A stretch of 38,526 nt of DNA from an uncultured Burkholderiales bacterium (GCA_937927685.1 CALBSC010000023.1:1-38526); one strand, 5' to 3'; positions 14,571 through 22,945 are shown, numbered from the stretch's first letter. The notes: generated from the sequence alone by a model not told the origin. Made by a program: numbers and translations.

Positions 14571-16454
14571 ATGACGCCCGCCTCCCCTCCACCCGCTGAC
14601 GCTGACCCTGGCGGGTCCAGCGAATCCACAGCCCCCCGGGCCCCGGTCCTGGGCGGGCACACAACGCCGGGACCCCGGCTCGGGGGTGCCACGCGGCTGC
14701 GCCAAACGGTGCTGCTGATCGACCTGGTCGAGTCGGTTCGCCTGATGGCCAGCCACGAATCCGAAACGGTGCAGCGCTGGTGCGAATTTGTCGAGTGGGT
14801 GCAGGGCCATGTGGCGCAGGTGGGGGGCGGGCAGGTGGTGAAGAGCCTGGGGGATGGTTTGTTGCTGACCTTCGACAGCGCCTGTACCGCCTGGCGCGTA
14901 GCCGGTGCTTTGCACGAGCGACTGGAGCAGATGCAGCACTGGGTGACGGACGCACAGCGCATGTGGCTGCGTGCCGGGCTCCACAGCGACTGGGTGTACC
15001 GACACGCCCTGGACGTCTTTGGCTCAACGCCCAACCTGGCTGCCCGACTCGCCAGCCTGGCCGGGGCCGGTGACACGTTGTGTTCAGACGCGGTGTGGCG
15101 CGAGGTGCAGCACTTGCCGGCCGTCGAAGCGGATGATTGGGGCCTGTGCTGGCTCAAGCACCTGACGCAGCCCGTGCAGGTGTACCGGTTGCGATTCGCA
15201 CATGCCTGGCGCGTGGCGTCTCCCCCACCCGCGCTGCCGCCCTCCGATTCCCAAGCCGTGTGTCCGCTGATTGCCCTGGTGAGTGGCACCATCGTCCTGC
15301 CTGCGGACGACGGCGGACTGCTGGCCGACTGGTTGCTGCACGGTTTGTCCGACCGATTGGCGCGGGTAGAGGGGTTGCGGGTGACGGACGCGCTCTCGAG
15401 TGGGCTGGCGGGACTGGGACCTGCGGTCGACCCGTCCGAGGCGCTGCGTCGACTCCAGGCCGATGCGGTGTTGCGGCTGAGCGGGCGGGTGCAATCCGGC
15501 CGGCTGACCCTGGAACTCGAGTGGTGGTCGCGCCCCTTGATGGCGGGCAACTTCTCGGTGGTGGCGCAGTACCCGCTGGCGGATGTGTTCCAGCCGGAAT
15601 CCGAGCTGATGGACCAGCTGATCGGCCAAGTGGTGCGACAACTCCTGCGCCGCACCGGCTACGCGGGGGCGGCGGTGCCCCTGCACAACCTGGGTAGCCA
15701 TGCCTTGCTGCTGGCCGGCATCGGTGCCCAGCATGGTGAGCAGCGCGAACGGTTCGTGCAGGCGCGCACCTGCTTTGAAGAGCTGGTGCGTCGCCATCCC
15801 CGCCTGTCCGCGCCACGCGCGTGGTTGTCTCAGTGGCATGTGCTCTCGATCACGCGGGGCTTGTCTGCCTTGACGCCGGCCCTGGTGCAGGAAGCCTCGC
15901 TGCACGTCAAACAGGCGTTGTCGCACCAACCGGATCATCCCGTGTCATGGGCGGCGCAGGCGTTTGTCCAGTGCCATCTCGAGCATGACCCCGAGGGCGC
16001 ACACGCCTCGGTCATGGAGGCCTTGCGGTTGGCGCCCAGCCAGGCCATGGCCTGGATGTACCACACCACGATTGAAAGCCTGCTGGGCCGAACGGCCGAT
16101 GCCTATGCAGCAGGGATTCGGGCGCTGGAACTCGCCCCGCTGGGGCCGCTGCGCTACTACCCGTGTTGTCTGGCTGGTCATGCGGCGCTCTTTGATGGGC
16201 GAACGCAGGAGGCAACTCGGTTACTGGAAGAGTCGATGGCGCTCAACCCGAGCCACTCCCCCACCGTGCGGATGCTGGTGGTGGCGTACCACGACCTGGG
16301 TCAATGGGACGCGGCGCGGCGTGCCCTGGCGGCCTTGCGCCGGCTCGAACCCGGGCTGACGGTGCAAACCTATTTGGCGCGGTCTCCGGGGGCTTTGGCC
16401 CAGCGGAGCCGTTTTGCCGATGCAATGGCCGCCGTGGGCCTGCCACGGTCTTGA
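14571..16454 (+). CDS. Class III adenylate cyclase with TolB/FlgO-like and TPR-like C-terminal regions
   Basis: A 627-residue soluble protein. After a Pro/Gly-rich head (1-40), the cyclase domain (about 45-208) keeps all key positions: metal Asp51 (LLIDLVES) and Asp95 (GDG), Lys91 and Asp148 at the base-recognition positions, and Asn155 and Arg159 in NLAAR. The Lys/Asp pair predicts ATP rather than GTP. Residues about 230-370 resemble the TolB/FlgO-like segment (GLSDRLARV...DAVLRLSGRVQSG) common in cyclase-TPR proteins, and the last 250 residues are helical TPR-like repeats. The ATG at 14571 has no good ribosome site; an in-frame TTG at 14541 follows TAGGA and is an alternative. It heads the trio with the PAP2-like and protease-like genes. 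Confidence 0.83.
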   Translation: MTPASPPPADADPGGSSESTAPRAPVLGGHTTPGPRLGGATRLRQTVLLIDLVESVRLMASHESETVQRWCEFVEWVQGHVAQVGGGQVVKSLGDGLLLTFDSACTAWRVAGALHERLEQMQHWVTDAQRMWLRAGLHSDWVYRHALDVFGSTPNLAARLASLAGAGDTLCSDAVWREVQHLPAVEADDWGLCWLKHLTQPVQVYRLRFAHAWRVASPPPALPPSDSQAVCPLIALVSGTIVLPADDGGLLADWLLHGLSDRLARVEGLRVTDALSSGLAGLGPAVDPSEALRRLQADAVLRLSGRVQSGRLTLELEWWSRPLMAGNFSVVAQYPLADVFQPESELMDQLIGQVVRQLLRRTGYAGAAVPLHNLGSHALLLAGIGAQHGEQRERFVQARTCFEELVRRHPRLSAPRAWLSQWHVLSITRGLSALTPALVQEASLHVKQALSHQPDHPVSWAAQAFVQCHLEHDPEGAHASVMEALRLAPSQAMAWMYHTTIESLLGRTADAYAAGIRALELAPLGPLRYYPCCLAGHAALFDGRTQEATRLLEESMALNPSHSPTVRMLVVAYHDLGQWDAARRALAALRRLEPGLTVQTYLARSPGALAQRSRFADAMAAVGLPRS

Positions 16455-16475
16455 ACGACAAGGAAGGAGAACTTC

Positions 16476-17768
16476 ATGCAACAACTGCACACGCAATGCC
16501 TGGCGCCCTTAGGGGCGTGGGCCGGGGGTGGAGGTGGAGGTGGAGGTGGCGGTGGCGGTGGCGGTGGCGGTGGCGGTGGCGGTGGCGGTGGCGGTGGCGC
16601 CGCATCACAACCGATCAACGGCCTCGCTCGGTGGCCCACCCTCGGGTTGCCAGTTTCGCTGCGCGACGAATTTGCCCACGCTGAACAAATCAGCGCCTTG
16701 CAACTGGTGCGTGAAGGGGTGATCGACCCCCTGGACCTGCGAGGTCGCCGGCCCCCACTCACTTCATCGGCTCAGCGCTTGTGGTCTTGCGAGCCTTGGG
16801 TTCGACAAGCCCTGGCGGTGCAGGAGCTGATGGAGCCCCTGGTGTTCTCTGACCACCCTCGTGAGACGCCAAGGCAGGAGGTCCAATTGAAGGAGGCTCA
16901 GTTGCAGGAGGCCCAGTTGCAGGAGGTCCAGATGATCGAGCCCCACCAGCCCGAGGTGTGGTGGGCCCAGGAAGTCGGTCTGGGGTTTCGGGGGCAAGCG
17001 CCGTTCATTCGGCTGCAGCGTCCCCCGCCACAGATGTTTGAAGCCGAGTTGTCCCAGGTGTTGGCGTATGCCGATCTGCGTGCTGAGCGAAGCACCGAAA
17101 TCCTCACTCAGATTGACGGACAGTGGGCGCATTGGTGCAGCATCCTGCCGCTGCGGCCGGATTGCACCCCCCATACCCTGGCCTTGTTGGCGACGGCGTT
17201 GCAGTGGGTCATCCCGTTGGAGTTGCGCTTCAAGCACGCGTTGGGGTGTCCGCGCCCGGTGGCGTGGTCGCCCCAGGTCCAGCCGTGCATCTCCACCCCG
17301 GGGCATGGGACGTTTCCGATGGGCCACGCGGTGCAGGCGTTTTTGACGGCCGGCATTCTCCAGTCCCTGCGGGGTGGGTCGGCGGACGATGCCTGGGGCG
17401 TGCAGCTCACCCGCACCGCCTTTCGCATCGCCATCAACCGGGTGGTGGCCGGTCTGCATTTCCCGGTGGACCTGGTGGCGGGGCTGGTGCTCGGTCTCAC
17501 CCTGTCCCACTACCTGTGCCGCATGGCTGGCATCGCGCACCACCCTGAGCCGTGGCCCAGGGTGGTCTTTGATCCCGGGCGCTACCAGTCACTGGGCCCG
17601 TTGGGAGGCTTGCATTCGGGAGCCGATGTGATGCGAGCCTTTCAGGTCGCCTCCGCCACCGGCTCGGCGTTCAACACCTCGCCCCCTGTCCTGCTGCAGG
17701 CCCCGGCCTGGGCCGAGATGTGGCGTGCGGCCGCCCAGGAATGGCAGGAGGTACACCATGGCGCTTGA
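16476..17768 (+). CDS. PAP2 / vanadium-dependent haloperoxidase-type protein with polyglycine N-terminus
   Basis: A 430-residue protein. The PAP2/vanadium-haloperoxidase active-site triad of motifs is complete in the second half: Lys253-x6-Arg260-Pro261, PMGH with His284, and Arg322-x5-His328-x3-Asp332. Such pockets bind phosphate (phosphatases) or vanadate (haloperoxidases); sequence alone does not decide. The lack of a membrane-bundle pattern and the long helical N-terminal part favour the soluble haloperoxidase-like group. Residues 17-41 are 25 consecutive glycines, and residues 134-153 are four copies of a 5-residue repeat. There is no signal peptide. A good AAGGAAGGAG site precedes the ATG. 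It starts 21 bases after the cyclase and overlaps the next gene by 11 bases. Confidence 0.8.
   Translation: MQQLHTQCLAPLGAWAGGGGGGGGGGGGGGGGGGGGGGGGGAASQPINGLARWPTLGLPVSLRDEFAHAEQISALQLVREGVIDPLDLRGRRPPLTSSAQRLWSCEPWVRQALAVQELMEPLVFSDHPRETPRQEVQLKEAQLQEAQLQEVQMIEPHQPEVWWAQEVGLGFRGQAPFIRLQRPPPQMFEAELSQVLAYADLRAERSTEILTQIDGQWAHWCSILPLRPDCTPHTLALLATALQWVIPLELRFKHALGCPRPVAWSPQVQPCISTPGHGTFPMGHAVQAFLTAGILQSLRGGSADDAWGVQLTRTAFRIAINRVVAGLHFPVDLVAGLVLGLTLSHYLCRMAGIAHHPEPWPRVVFDPGRYQSLGPLGGLHSGADVMRAFQVASATGSAFNTSPPVLLQAPAWAEMWRAAAQEWQEVHHGA
16527..16598 (+). repeat. Hexanucleotide repeat coding for polyglycine
   Basis: Three copies of GGTGGA (16527-16544) are followed by nine exact copies of GGTGGC (16545-16598), all in frame, after an initial GGG codon at 16524. 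Together they encode 25 glycines. Unit length is a multiple of three, so copy-number change would alter only the glycine count. The array is also a likely site for sequencing or assembly error. Confidence 0.95.
16875..16934 (+). repeat. Four tandem 15-base repeats in the PAP2-like gene
   Basis: Four 15-base units, starting CAGGAGGTCCAATTG at 16875, with up to four differences between units. They encode the pattern (Q/K)E(V/A)Q(L/M) four times (residues 134-153), probably a short charged helix linking the N-terminal part to the catalytic domain. Each unit contains GGAGG. Confidence 0.9.
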
Positions 17769-19812
17769 GACCACCCGCTTCGAGTCCTTGCCCGCGCGCA
17801 CCTTGCCGCGTGGGGTGATGGAATTGCCGGACATCGACCTGGCCCTGGTGTGGCTCGATACCAGCCCGTTTCGCGATTTCGAGGACCTGGCGTACGCAGG
17901 CCACGTGGGGTTGCTGGTGACGTTCGAGCTTCGCCCGGGGGTGCACCTGGATGCGCTGCAAGGCGTGATGGGCCCTGACGATCTGCTGCAGGAATCCTGG
18001 GCGGGCTCGACCCGCACCTTCGGCACGGCGCGGATTGCGCTCGAGACCTGCTCGCGCTGGCTCAGCCCTGACGGGCGGGCAGTGGTGGCCCGCTTTGAGA
18101 CCGCCTTGCTGTGGCGCGACCAGCGTGGCAGCCCAAGCACTGACCCGGTCATGGTGGCCGGGATGGCGTCCGAGCCGGATGGGCAAGCTGACGCCTGCGA
18201 CACCCAACGGGCAGCGCGATCATCGGACCTGACTACACAGCCCAACCACCCTCCCTCCGCCTTGGCGTCGCCACCGGCCGACGCGGCGACCCTTGCCGCC
18301 AAGGACCTCTGGATCGTGGTGGACGACGGATGCCCTTGGGCGCGCTCGGATCTGCGTCTGCCCAACGGTTGCAGCCGGCTCCTGTCGTTGTGGTACCAGC
18401 AGGCGCCGGGCACGCCGATCGAGAATTCGCAGGCGTTGCCACATTCCTGGGCAGGTCGATACTGGGACACAGCGCGGATGAACGACTGGCTGGCACGCAC
18501 CGGTCATGATCCTGCCGCCGCGTATGCCCAGTGGGGCGACGAACAACTGCTTCGCCGCACTTCGCACGGCGCACACATTCTGGGCTTGCTGCTGGGACGG
18601 GCTGGCGGGTATTCACCTTCCGCCGATGCAACGACCGGACCTGACACGACCCGCCTCGCGTTTCCTGAGGGCCCCACCCGGACCGCGGGTCGACCTCCAG
18701 GGCCGGACCTGGTGTTTGTTCAACTCCCGCGCGCTGTGCGGTCTACCGTGTCACGCGCAGCCCTCACGCCATGGGTGCTCGAAGGCATTGCGCACGGATT
18801 GCAACATGCCACGGGTGCCCGGCGAGCCGTGGCCACCCTCAGTCTGGAGTCTTACGACGGCCCGCACGACGGTTCGTCCCTGTTCGAGGCCGGGGTGCAG
18901 GCCTTGATCGAGCATGCCCGCCAGCGTCTGCAACTCGACTTGCGGGTGGTGTTGGCGGCCGGCAATGCACACCAACGGCAGGTTGCGGTGTCCCTGGATC
19001 TGGTTCCCGGTCGGACCCGTGAGTTGCGATGGGAGGTGGTGCCGGGTTGTGAGCGCGCGGCCTGGCTGGAGCTTTGGTGCCCCGGGGACCAACCCTTGCC
19101 TGACTTGCAGGTCGCCGCGCCAGGCCATGAACCCTCGCCGCCCCTGGGCGCAGGCGCGGTGTGGGCCTGGCCTTCACGCGACAAGGCCGTGTGCGCGGTG
19201 CTGGTGCCGGCAGCGCCGCGAGTGGGGGGGCGTTTGATGTGGGTGCGGTTGGCGCCGACCCAGGTGTTTCAGCCGGGTGAACCAGCCGCTCCGTGCGGCG
19301 TCTGGCGATTGCGATGGACCTCGGCGGTGCCTTTGCGGGTACATGCCTACCTGGCGCGCCTGTGGCCCGGGCCCGGCGGCAAGGTCGCCGGACGGCAAGG
19401 CCGGCTGTGGGTGGAGGAGCCGCCGGCCTCGGACCTGCAACGCGCCGGGCCGCCAGCCATGTCAGGCTCCATGAGTGGCATGGCGTGTGGAGGGGCGGAC
19501 GTCACCGTGGTGGGCGGCAGCTGGTGGCATGCGCCCGTGTCCGCGACCACGCCCGACGAACCCCAGGGCCCCCACGGTTCCGAGTTGCCCGTGCCGAACA
19601 CCGGCCGCGGCCCTGCGCGCGGCGGCTGGCGTGCCCAGGCAACGGCGGTGGACACGCTGGCGCCCTGCGAGGAAAGCCGCTGCTTGACCGGCCTGCGCAG
19701 CATGGGCCACCTGGACGCCAGTACGGCTCGCCTGGGTGGCACGAGCGTGGCCGTGCCCCTGCATGCCCGAACCCTCATCGACCCGCAGCAGCCGGAGACA
19801 CCACCCCCGTAG
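17758..19812 (+). CDS. Divergent subtilisin-like (S8-type) serine peptidase homologue
   Basis: A 684-residue protein with no signal peptide. Subtilase landmarks appear in the right order: Asp189 in WIVVDDGC, His270 in SHGAHILG, oxyanion Asn403 in VVLAAGN and Ser663 in GGTSVAVP. The spacing is very wide: Asn to Ser is 260 residues, so a large insertion (about 415-645, beta-rich with many Trp and Pro) splits the fold. Residues 1-185 resemble no domain I know. The protein ends only 21 residues after the Ser, shorter than most subtilases, so the last helices are reduced. ATG at 17758 has CAGGAGGT just upstream and overlaps the PAP2-like gene by 11 bases, implying coupled translation. Activity is plausible but unproven. 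Confidence 0.75.
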   Translation: MALETTRFESLPARTLPRGVMELPDIDLALVWLDTSPFRDFEDLAYAGHVGLLVTFELRPGVHLDALQGVMGPDDLLQESWAGSTRTFGTARIALETCSRWLSPDGRAVVARFETALLWRDQRGSPSTDPVMVAGMASEPDGQADACDTQRAARSSDLTTQPNHPPSALASPPADAATLAAKDLWIVVDDGCPWARSDLRLPNGCSRLLSLWYQQAPGTPIENSQALPHSWAGRYWDTARMNDWLARTGHDPAAAYAQWGDEQLLRRTSHGAHILGLLLGRAGGYSPSADATTGPDTTRLAFPEGPTRTAGRPPGPDLVFVQLPRAVRSTVSRAALTPWVLEGIAHGLQHATGARRAVATLSLESYDGPHDGSSLFEAGVQALIEHARQRLQLDLRVVLAAGNAHQRQVAVSLDLVPGRTRELRWEVVPGCERAAWLELWCPGDQPLPDLQVAAPGHEPSPPLGAGAVWAWPSRDKAVCAVLVPAAPRVGGRLMWVRLAPTQVFQPGEPAAPCGVWRLRWTSAVPLRVHAYLARLWPGPGGKVAGRQGRLWVEEPPASDLQRAGPPAMSGSMSGMACGGADVTVVGGSWWHAPVSATTPDEPQGPHGSELPVPNTGRGPARGGWRAQATAVDTLAPCEESRCLTGLRSMGHLDASTARLGGTSVAVPLHARTLIDPQQPETPPP

Positions 19813-19815
19813 AAT
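19810..19815 (+). promoter_or_regulatory. Possible -10 element for argS
   Basis: TAGAAT, whose first three bases are the stop codon of the protease-like gene, lies 6 bases before the argS ATG. No -35 match stands out at 16-18 bases upstream and argS has no ribosome site, which suggests a leaderless transcript. Confidence 0.4.
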
Positions 19816-19821
19816 CCCGGC

Positions 19822-21513
19822 ATGCTTCTCGTCCAACAAGAATTGCTCGCCGAACTGGCCCAGGCCCTCGACGGCCTGAGCCCGGGGGCTGCTGAGCGGG
19901 CCGCTTTCGAGTCGCCCAAGGTGGCCGCGCATGGCGACTGGGCCATCACCGCCGCCATGCAACTGGCCAAACCCCTCAAGGCCAACCCCCGTCAGGTGGC
20001 TGAACGCCTGCGCGAGGACCTGCTGGCTCGCCCAGGCTTTCAGCGCTGGGTGCAAGACCTCGACATCGCGGGCCCCGGGTTTCTGAACCTGCGGTTGCGC
20101 CCTGCCGCCAAGCAGCAAGTGGTGCACGAAGTGCTCCAAGCCCGGCACGCCTTTGGTTGCCAGGCCGTTCGCCAGGAGCGCGTGCTGATTGAGTTTGTGT
20201 CGGCCAACCCGACCGGCCCCCTGCATGTGGGACATGGGCGTCAGGCGGCCCTGGGTGACGCCATGTGCAACCTGCTGCAAACCCAGGGCTGGTCGGTGCA
20301 CCGTGAGTTTTATTACAACGATGCGGGCGTGCAGATCGCCACCCTGGCGCACAGCACCCAGTTGCGCGCCAAGGGGTTCAAGCCAGGCGACGCCGAATGG
20401 CCCGAGTCGGCCTACAACGGCGACTACATCCAGGACATTGCCAACGATTTCCTGGCGGGCAAGACGGTACAGGCTGACGACCGCAGCTTCACCGCCAATG
20501 GCGATGTCAACGACATCGACGCCATCCGCCAGTTTGCCGTGGCCTACTTGCGGCGCGAGCAGGACCTGGACTTGCAGGCCTTCGAACTGCGCTTTGACCA
20601 GTACTACCTGGAGTCCAGCCTGTACACCGATGGGCGCGTCGAGCGTGCGGTTCAAACGCTGCGTGACAGCGGCTTCACCTACGAGCAGGACGGGGCCTTG
20701 TGGCTGCGCTCCACCGACTTTGGTGATGACAAAGACCGCGTGATGCGCAAAACCGACGGCACCTACACCTACTTTGTGCCCGACGTGGCCTACCACCTGG
20801 CCAAGTGGGAACGCGGCTTCACCAAGGTGGTGAACATCCAGGGCACCGATCACCACGGCACCATCGCACGCGTGCGCGCCGGCTTGCAGGCCGTGTCACG
20901 CCACACCGGCCTGGGCATTCCCGAGGGCTACCCCGACTATGTGCTGCACACCATGGTGCGGGTGATGCGCGGGGGCCAGGAGGTGAAAATTTCCAAGCGA
21001 TCCGGCAGTTATGTGACCTTGCGCGACCTCATCGACTGGACGTCTAAGGACGCGGTGCGGTTCTTTTTGCTCAGCCGCAAGCCGGACACCGAATACGTGT
21101 TCGATGTGGATCTGGCGCTGGCGCAGAACAACGACAACCCGGTGTACTACGTGCAGTACGCCCATGCCCGCATTTGTTCGGTGTTGCAGCGCGAGGGCCT
21201 GCTGGGTCAGGACGTGTCCTGGCACGAGGTGGACCTGTCGCCGCTCGACTCCGCACCCGCGCAGTCGCTGATGCTGCAACTGGCGCGCTATCCGGGCATG
21301 CTGTCGGCCGCGGCCCAGGACTTTGCCCCCCACGATGTCAGTTTCTACCTGCGAGAACTGGCGGCGGCGTACCACAGCTATTACGACGCCGAGCGTATCC
21401 TGGTCGATGACCCGCAGGTCAAGCGCGCCCGTCTGGCCCTGGTCGCGGCCACGGCCCAGGTGTTGCACAATGGACTGGCCGTGCTCGGGGTGTCAGCGCC
21501 CACCAGCATGTGA
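19822..21513 (+). CDS. argS: Arginyl-tRNA synthetase
   Basis: A 563-residue class I aminoacyl-tRNA synthetase that charges tRNA-Arg in the cytoplasm. The N-terminal Add-1 domain is followed by SANPTGPLHVGHGRQ (HIGH motif as HVGH), the NDAG block (YYNDAGVQI), the QGTDHHG block, and the KMSKS counterpart KISKRSG. The C-terminal anticodon-binding domain contains the family ARICSVL and a final NGLAVLGVSAPTSM. Length is normal (about 560). It begins ten bases after the protease-like gene but seems to have its own promoter. It leads a + strand series of housekeeping genes (SPOR protein, dsbA, lptAB, rpoN). Confidence 0.97.
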   Translation: MLLVQQELLAELAQALDGLSPGAAERAAFESPKVAAHGDWAITAAMQLAKPLKANPRQVAERLREDLLARPGFQRWVQDLDIAGPGFLNLRLRPAAKQQVVHEVLQARHAFGCQAVRQERVLIEFVSANPTGPLHVGHGRQAALGDAMCNLLQTQGWSVHREFYYNDAGVQIATLAHSTQLRAKGFKPGDAEWPESAYNGDYIQDIANDFLAGKTVQADDRSFTANGDVNDIDAIRQFAVAYLRREQDLDLQAFELRFDQYYLESSLYTDGRVERAVQTLRDSGFTYEQDGALWLRSTDFGDDKDRVMRKTDGTYTYFVPDVAYHLAKWERGFTKVVNIQGTDHHGTIARVRAGLQAVSRHTGLGIPEGYPDYVLHTMVRVMRGGQEVKISKRSGSYVTLRDLIDWTSKDAVRFFLLSRKPDTEYVFDVDLALAQNNDNPVYYVQYAHARICSVLQREGLLGQDVSWHEVDLSPLDSAPAQSLMLQLARYPGMLSAAAQDFAPHDVSFYLRELAAAYHSYYDAERILVDDPQVKRARLALVAATAQVLHNGLAVLGVSAPTSM

Positions 21514-21534
21514 GTCGGTGTAAGACCCCACAAC

Positions 21535-22149
21535 ATGACAGCCTCTTTGCATCCATCCCCTGTTGATCGTCTGGCCCGCCAGCGTGGCGGCACCTTGCTG
21601 GGTTTCATCTTCGGCCTCATTGTGGGCCTGTCGGTGGCCCTGGCCGTGGCGATCTATGTGACCAAGGTGCCCATCCCGTTCCTCAACAAGGGAGTGCACC
21701 GCAGCCCGGACCAGGATGCGGCCGAGGAAAAGAAGAACAAGGACTGGGACCCCAATGCCCCGCTGTATGGCAAGAATCCGGTGAAGCCGCCGGAGAAGCC
21801 CGCGGGCGACGACACGCCGGCCGTGATACCGCCGCCTTCCAGCACCCCTGCGCCGACCACCGGCGAGGATCCCCTGGGGGACCTCGCGCGCAGCCGCGCA
21901 GCCACGGCAGATCCGTTCAATTACTACGTGCAGGCCGGCGCGTTTCGCTCGGCCGACGAAGCCGAGGCACAACGTGCCAAGCTCGCCTTGCAGGGATTTG
22001 ACGCCCGGGTGAGCGAGCGTGAGCAGTCTGGTCGCACCGTGTTTCGCGTGCGCATCGGCCCGATGGAGTCGCGCGAGGAAGCCGAGCGGATTCAGCAAAA
22101 ACTGGTGGCCACCAAGGTGGACGCAGCGCTGGTGCGCGTTCAACGTTGA
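21535..22149 (+). CDS. SPOR-domain membrane protein (FtsN-like)
   Basis: A 204-residue bitopic inner-membrane protein. A single membrane helix (about 20-43, LLGFIFGLIVGLSVALAVAIYV) follows a short cytoplasmic head. A proline-rich and charged linker spans 50-120. The C-terminal SPOR domain (about 125-202) begins YYVQAGAFRSADEAE and contains VRIGPMESREEAERI. SPOR domains bind denuded glycan strands at the division septum; FtsN is the type example, though this protein is shorter than E. coli FtsN. The 21-base gap to argS contains TAAGAC 8 bases before the ATG, a possible -10. The next gene (dsbA) starts 17 bases after the stop. Confidence 0.88.
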   Translation: MTASLHPSPVDRLARQRGGTLLGFIFGLIVGLSVALAVAIYVTKVPIPFLNKGVHRSPDQDAAEEKKNKDWDPNAPLYGKNPVKPPEKPAGDDTPAVIPPPSSTPAPTTGEDPLGDLARSRAATADPFNYYVQAGAFRSADEAEAQRAKLALQGFDARVSEREQSGRTVFRVRIGPMESREEAERIQQKLVATKVDAALVRVQR

Positions 22150-22166
22150 TTTTTCGAGAGGTTTGC

Positions 22167-22817
22167 ATGCAACGTCGCCATTTTTCCCAAGCCGTGGTGG
22201 GTTCGCTGGGGGCGTTGACCCTCACGCATGAGACGGGCTGGGCGCAGCGGGCTCCGTTCCAGGAAGGCATTGAGTACACCACCCTGGACAAACGCGTGCC
22301 CACCGACGTGGGCAAGGGCAAGATCGAGGTGATCGAGTTCTTCTGGTACAGCTGCCCGCACTGCAATGCCTTTGAACCGCGCTTTGCCGAATGGGTGAAC
22401 AAGGTGTCCAAGGACATCGAGGTCAAGCGCGTGCCGGTGCGTTTCCGCGACGACTTCGAGCCCCAGCAACGCATGTACTACGTGCTCGAGGCGCTCGAGA
22501 AGGTGGAGGCCTTGCACGGCAAGCTCTTTCAGGCCATTCATGTGGAGCGCCAGAACCTGTCCGGCGCCGATGCCTTGGCGCAGTGGGCCGAGAAGCAGGG
22601 CATCCCCAAGACCAAGTTCCTGGAGGTCTACAACAGCTTTGGCATCGTGTCCAAGGCACGTCGGGCCACCCAGCTGCAAGAGTCATTCAAGGTCCAGGGC
22701 GTGCCGGCCCTGGGGGTGGCCGGGCGTTTTTACACCGATGGCTCCCTGGCGGGCAGCATGGAGCGCGCCCTGCAAATCGTCGATCACCTGGTCGGCGAGG
22801 TCCGCAAAGGCCGCTGA
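22167..22817 (+). CDS. dsbA: Thiol:disulfide interchange protein, DsbA family
   Basis: A 216-residue periplasmic oxidoreductase that introduces disulfides into exported proteins. The signal peptide (MQRRHFSQAVVGSLGALTL...GWAQ) has a twin Arg and a weak Tat-like look (QRRHFSQ). The thioredoxin-fold active site is SCPHCNAFEP with the DsbA-type CPHC; the cis-Pro loop is VQGVPALGVAGRF. Length is normal. The ATG at 22167 with GAGAGG just upstream is preferred over the TTG at 22146, which would overlap the SPOR gene. A DsbB partner is not in the window. Confidence 0.93.
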   Translation: MQRRHFSQAVVGSLGALTLTHETGWAQRAPFQEGIEYTTLDKRVPTDVGKGKIEVIEFFWYSCPHCNAFEPRFAEWVNKVSKDIEVKRVPVRFRDDFEPQQRMYYVLEALEKVEALHGKLFQAIHVERQNLSGADALAQWAEKQGIPKTKFLEVYNSFGIVSKARRATQLQESFKVQGVPALGVAGRFYTDGSLAGSMERALQIVDHLVGEVRKGR

Positions 22818-22939
22818 AACCCCACGGCAGCGCCAGACACGCGGCCTGGACTGCGGCTTTCAGGCCACGGCGTGTCAGCTGGCATGCACAAGGTATGCCA
22901 GAAACAGGTGTTTTCTCGCTGGGTGAGCAGTTACCCGCA

Positions 22940-22945
22940 TACAAT
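22940..22945 (+). promoter_or_regulatory. Possible -10 element overlapping the annotated lptA start
   Basis: TACAAT at 22940-22945 includes the first two bases of the ATG at 22944. If it is a working -10, transcription would begin near 22952 and the true lptA start would be the in-frame TTG at 22977, giving the compact signal peptide MKPVVVLLLSALLAA. No strong -35 is seen. Confidence 0.35.

Noticed and set aside
16304..16684. Frame encoding a Trp-Arg repeat (from the GGTGGC array read in another frame)
   Set aside because: A product of the hexanucleotide array in the wrong frame; the polyglycine frame continues into the conserved PAP2 domain.
16527..16934. Possible CRISPR array or mobile-element repeats
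   Set aside because: The repeats are in-frame coding tandem units of 6 and 15 bases without spacers; no cas gene or inverted ends.
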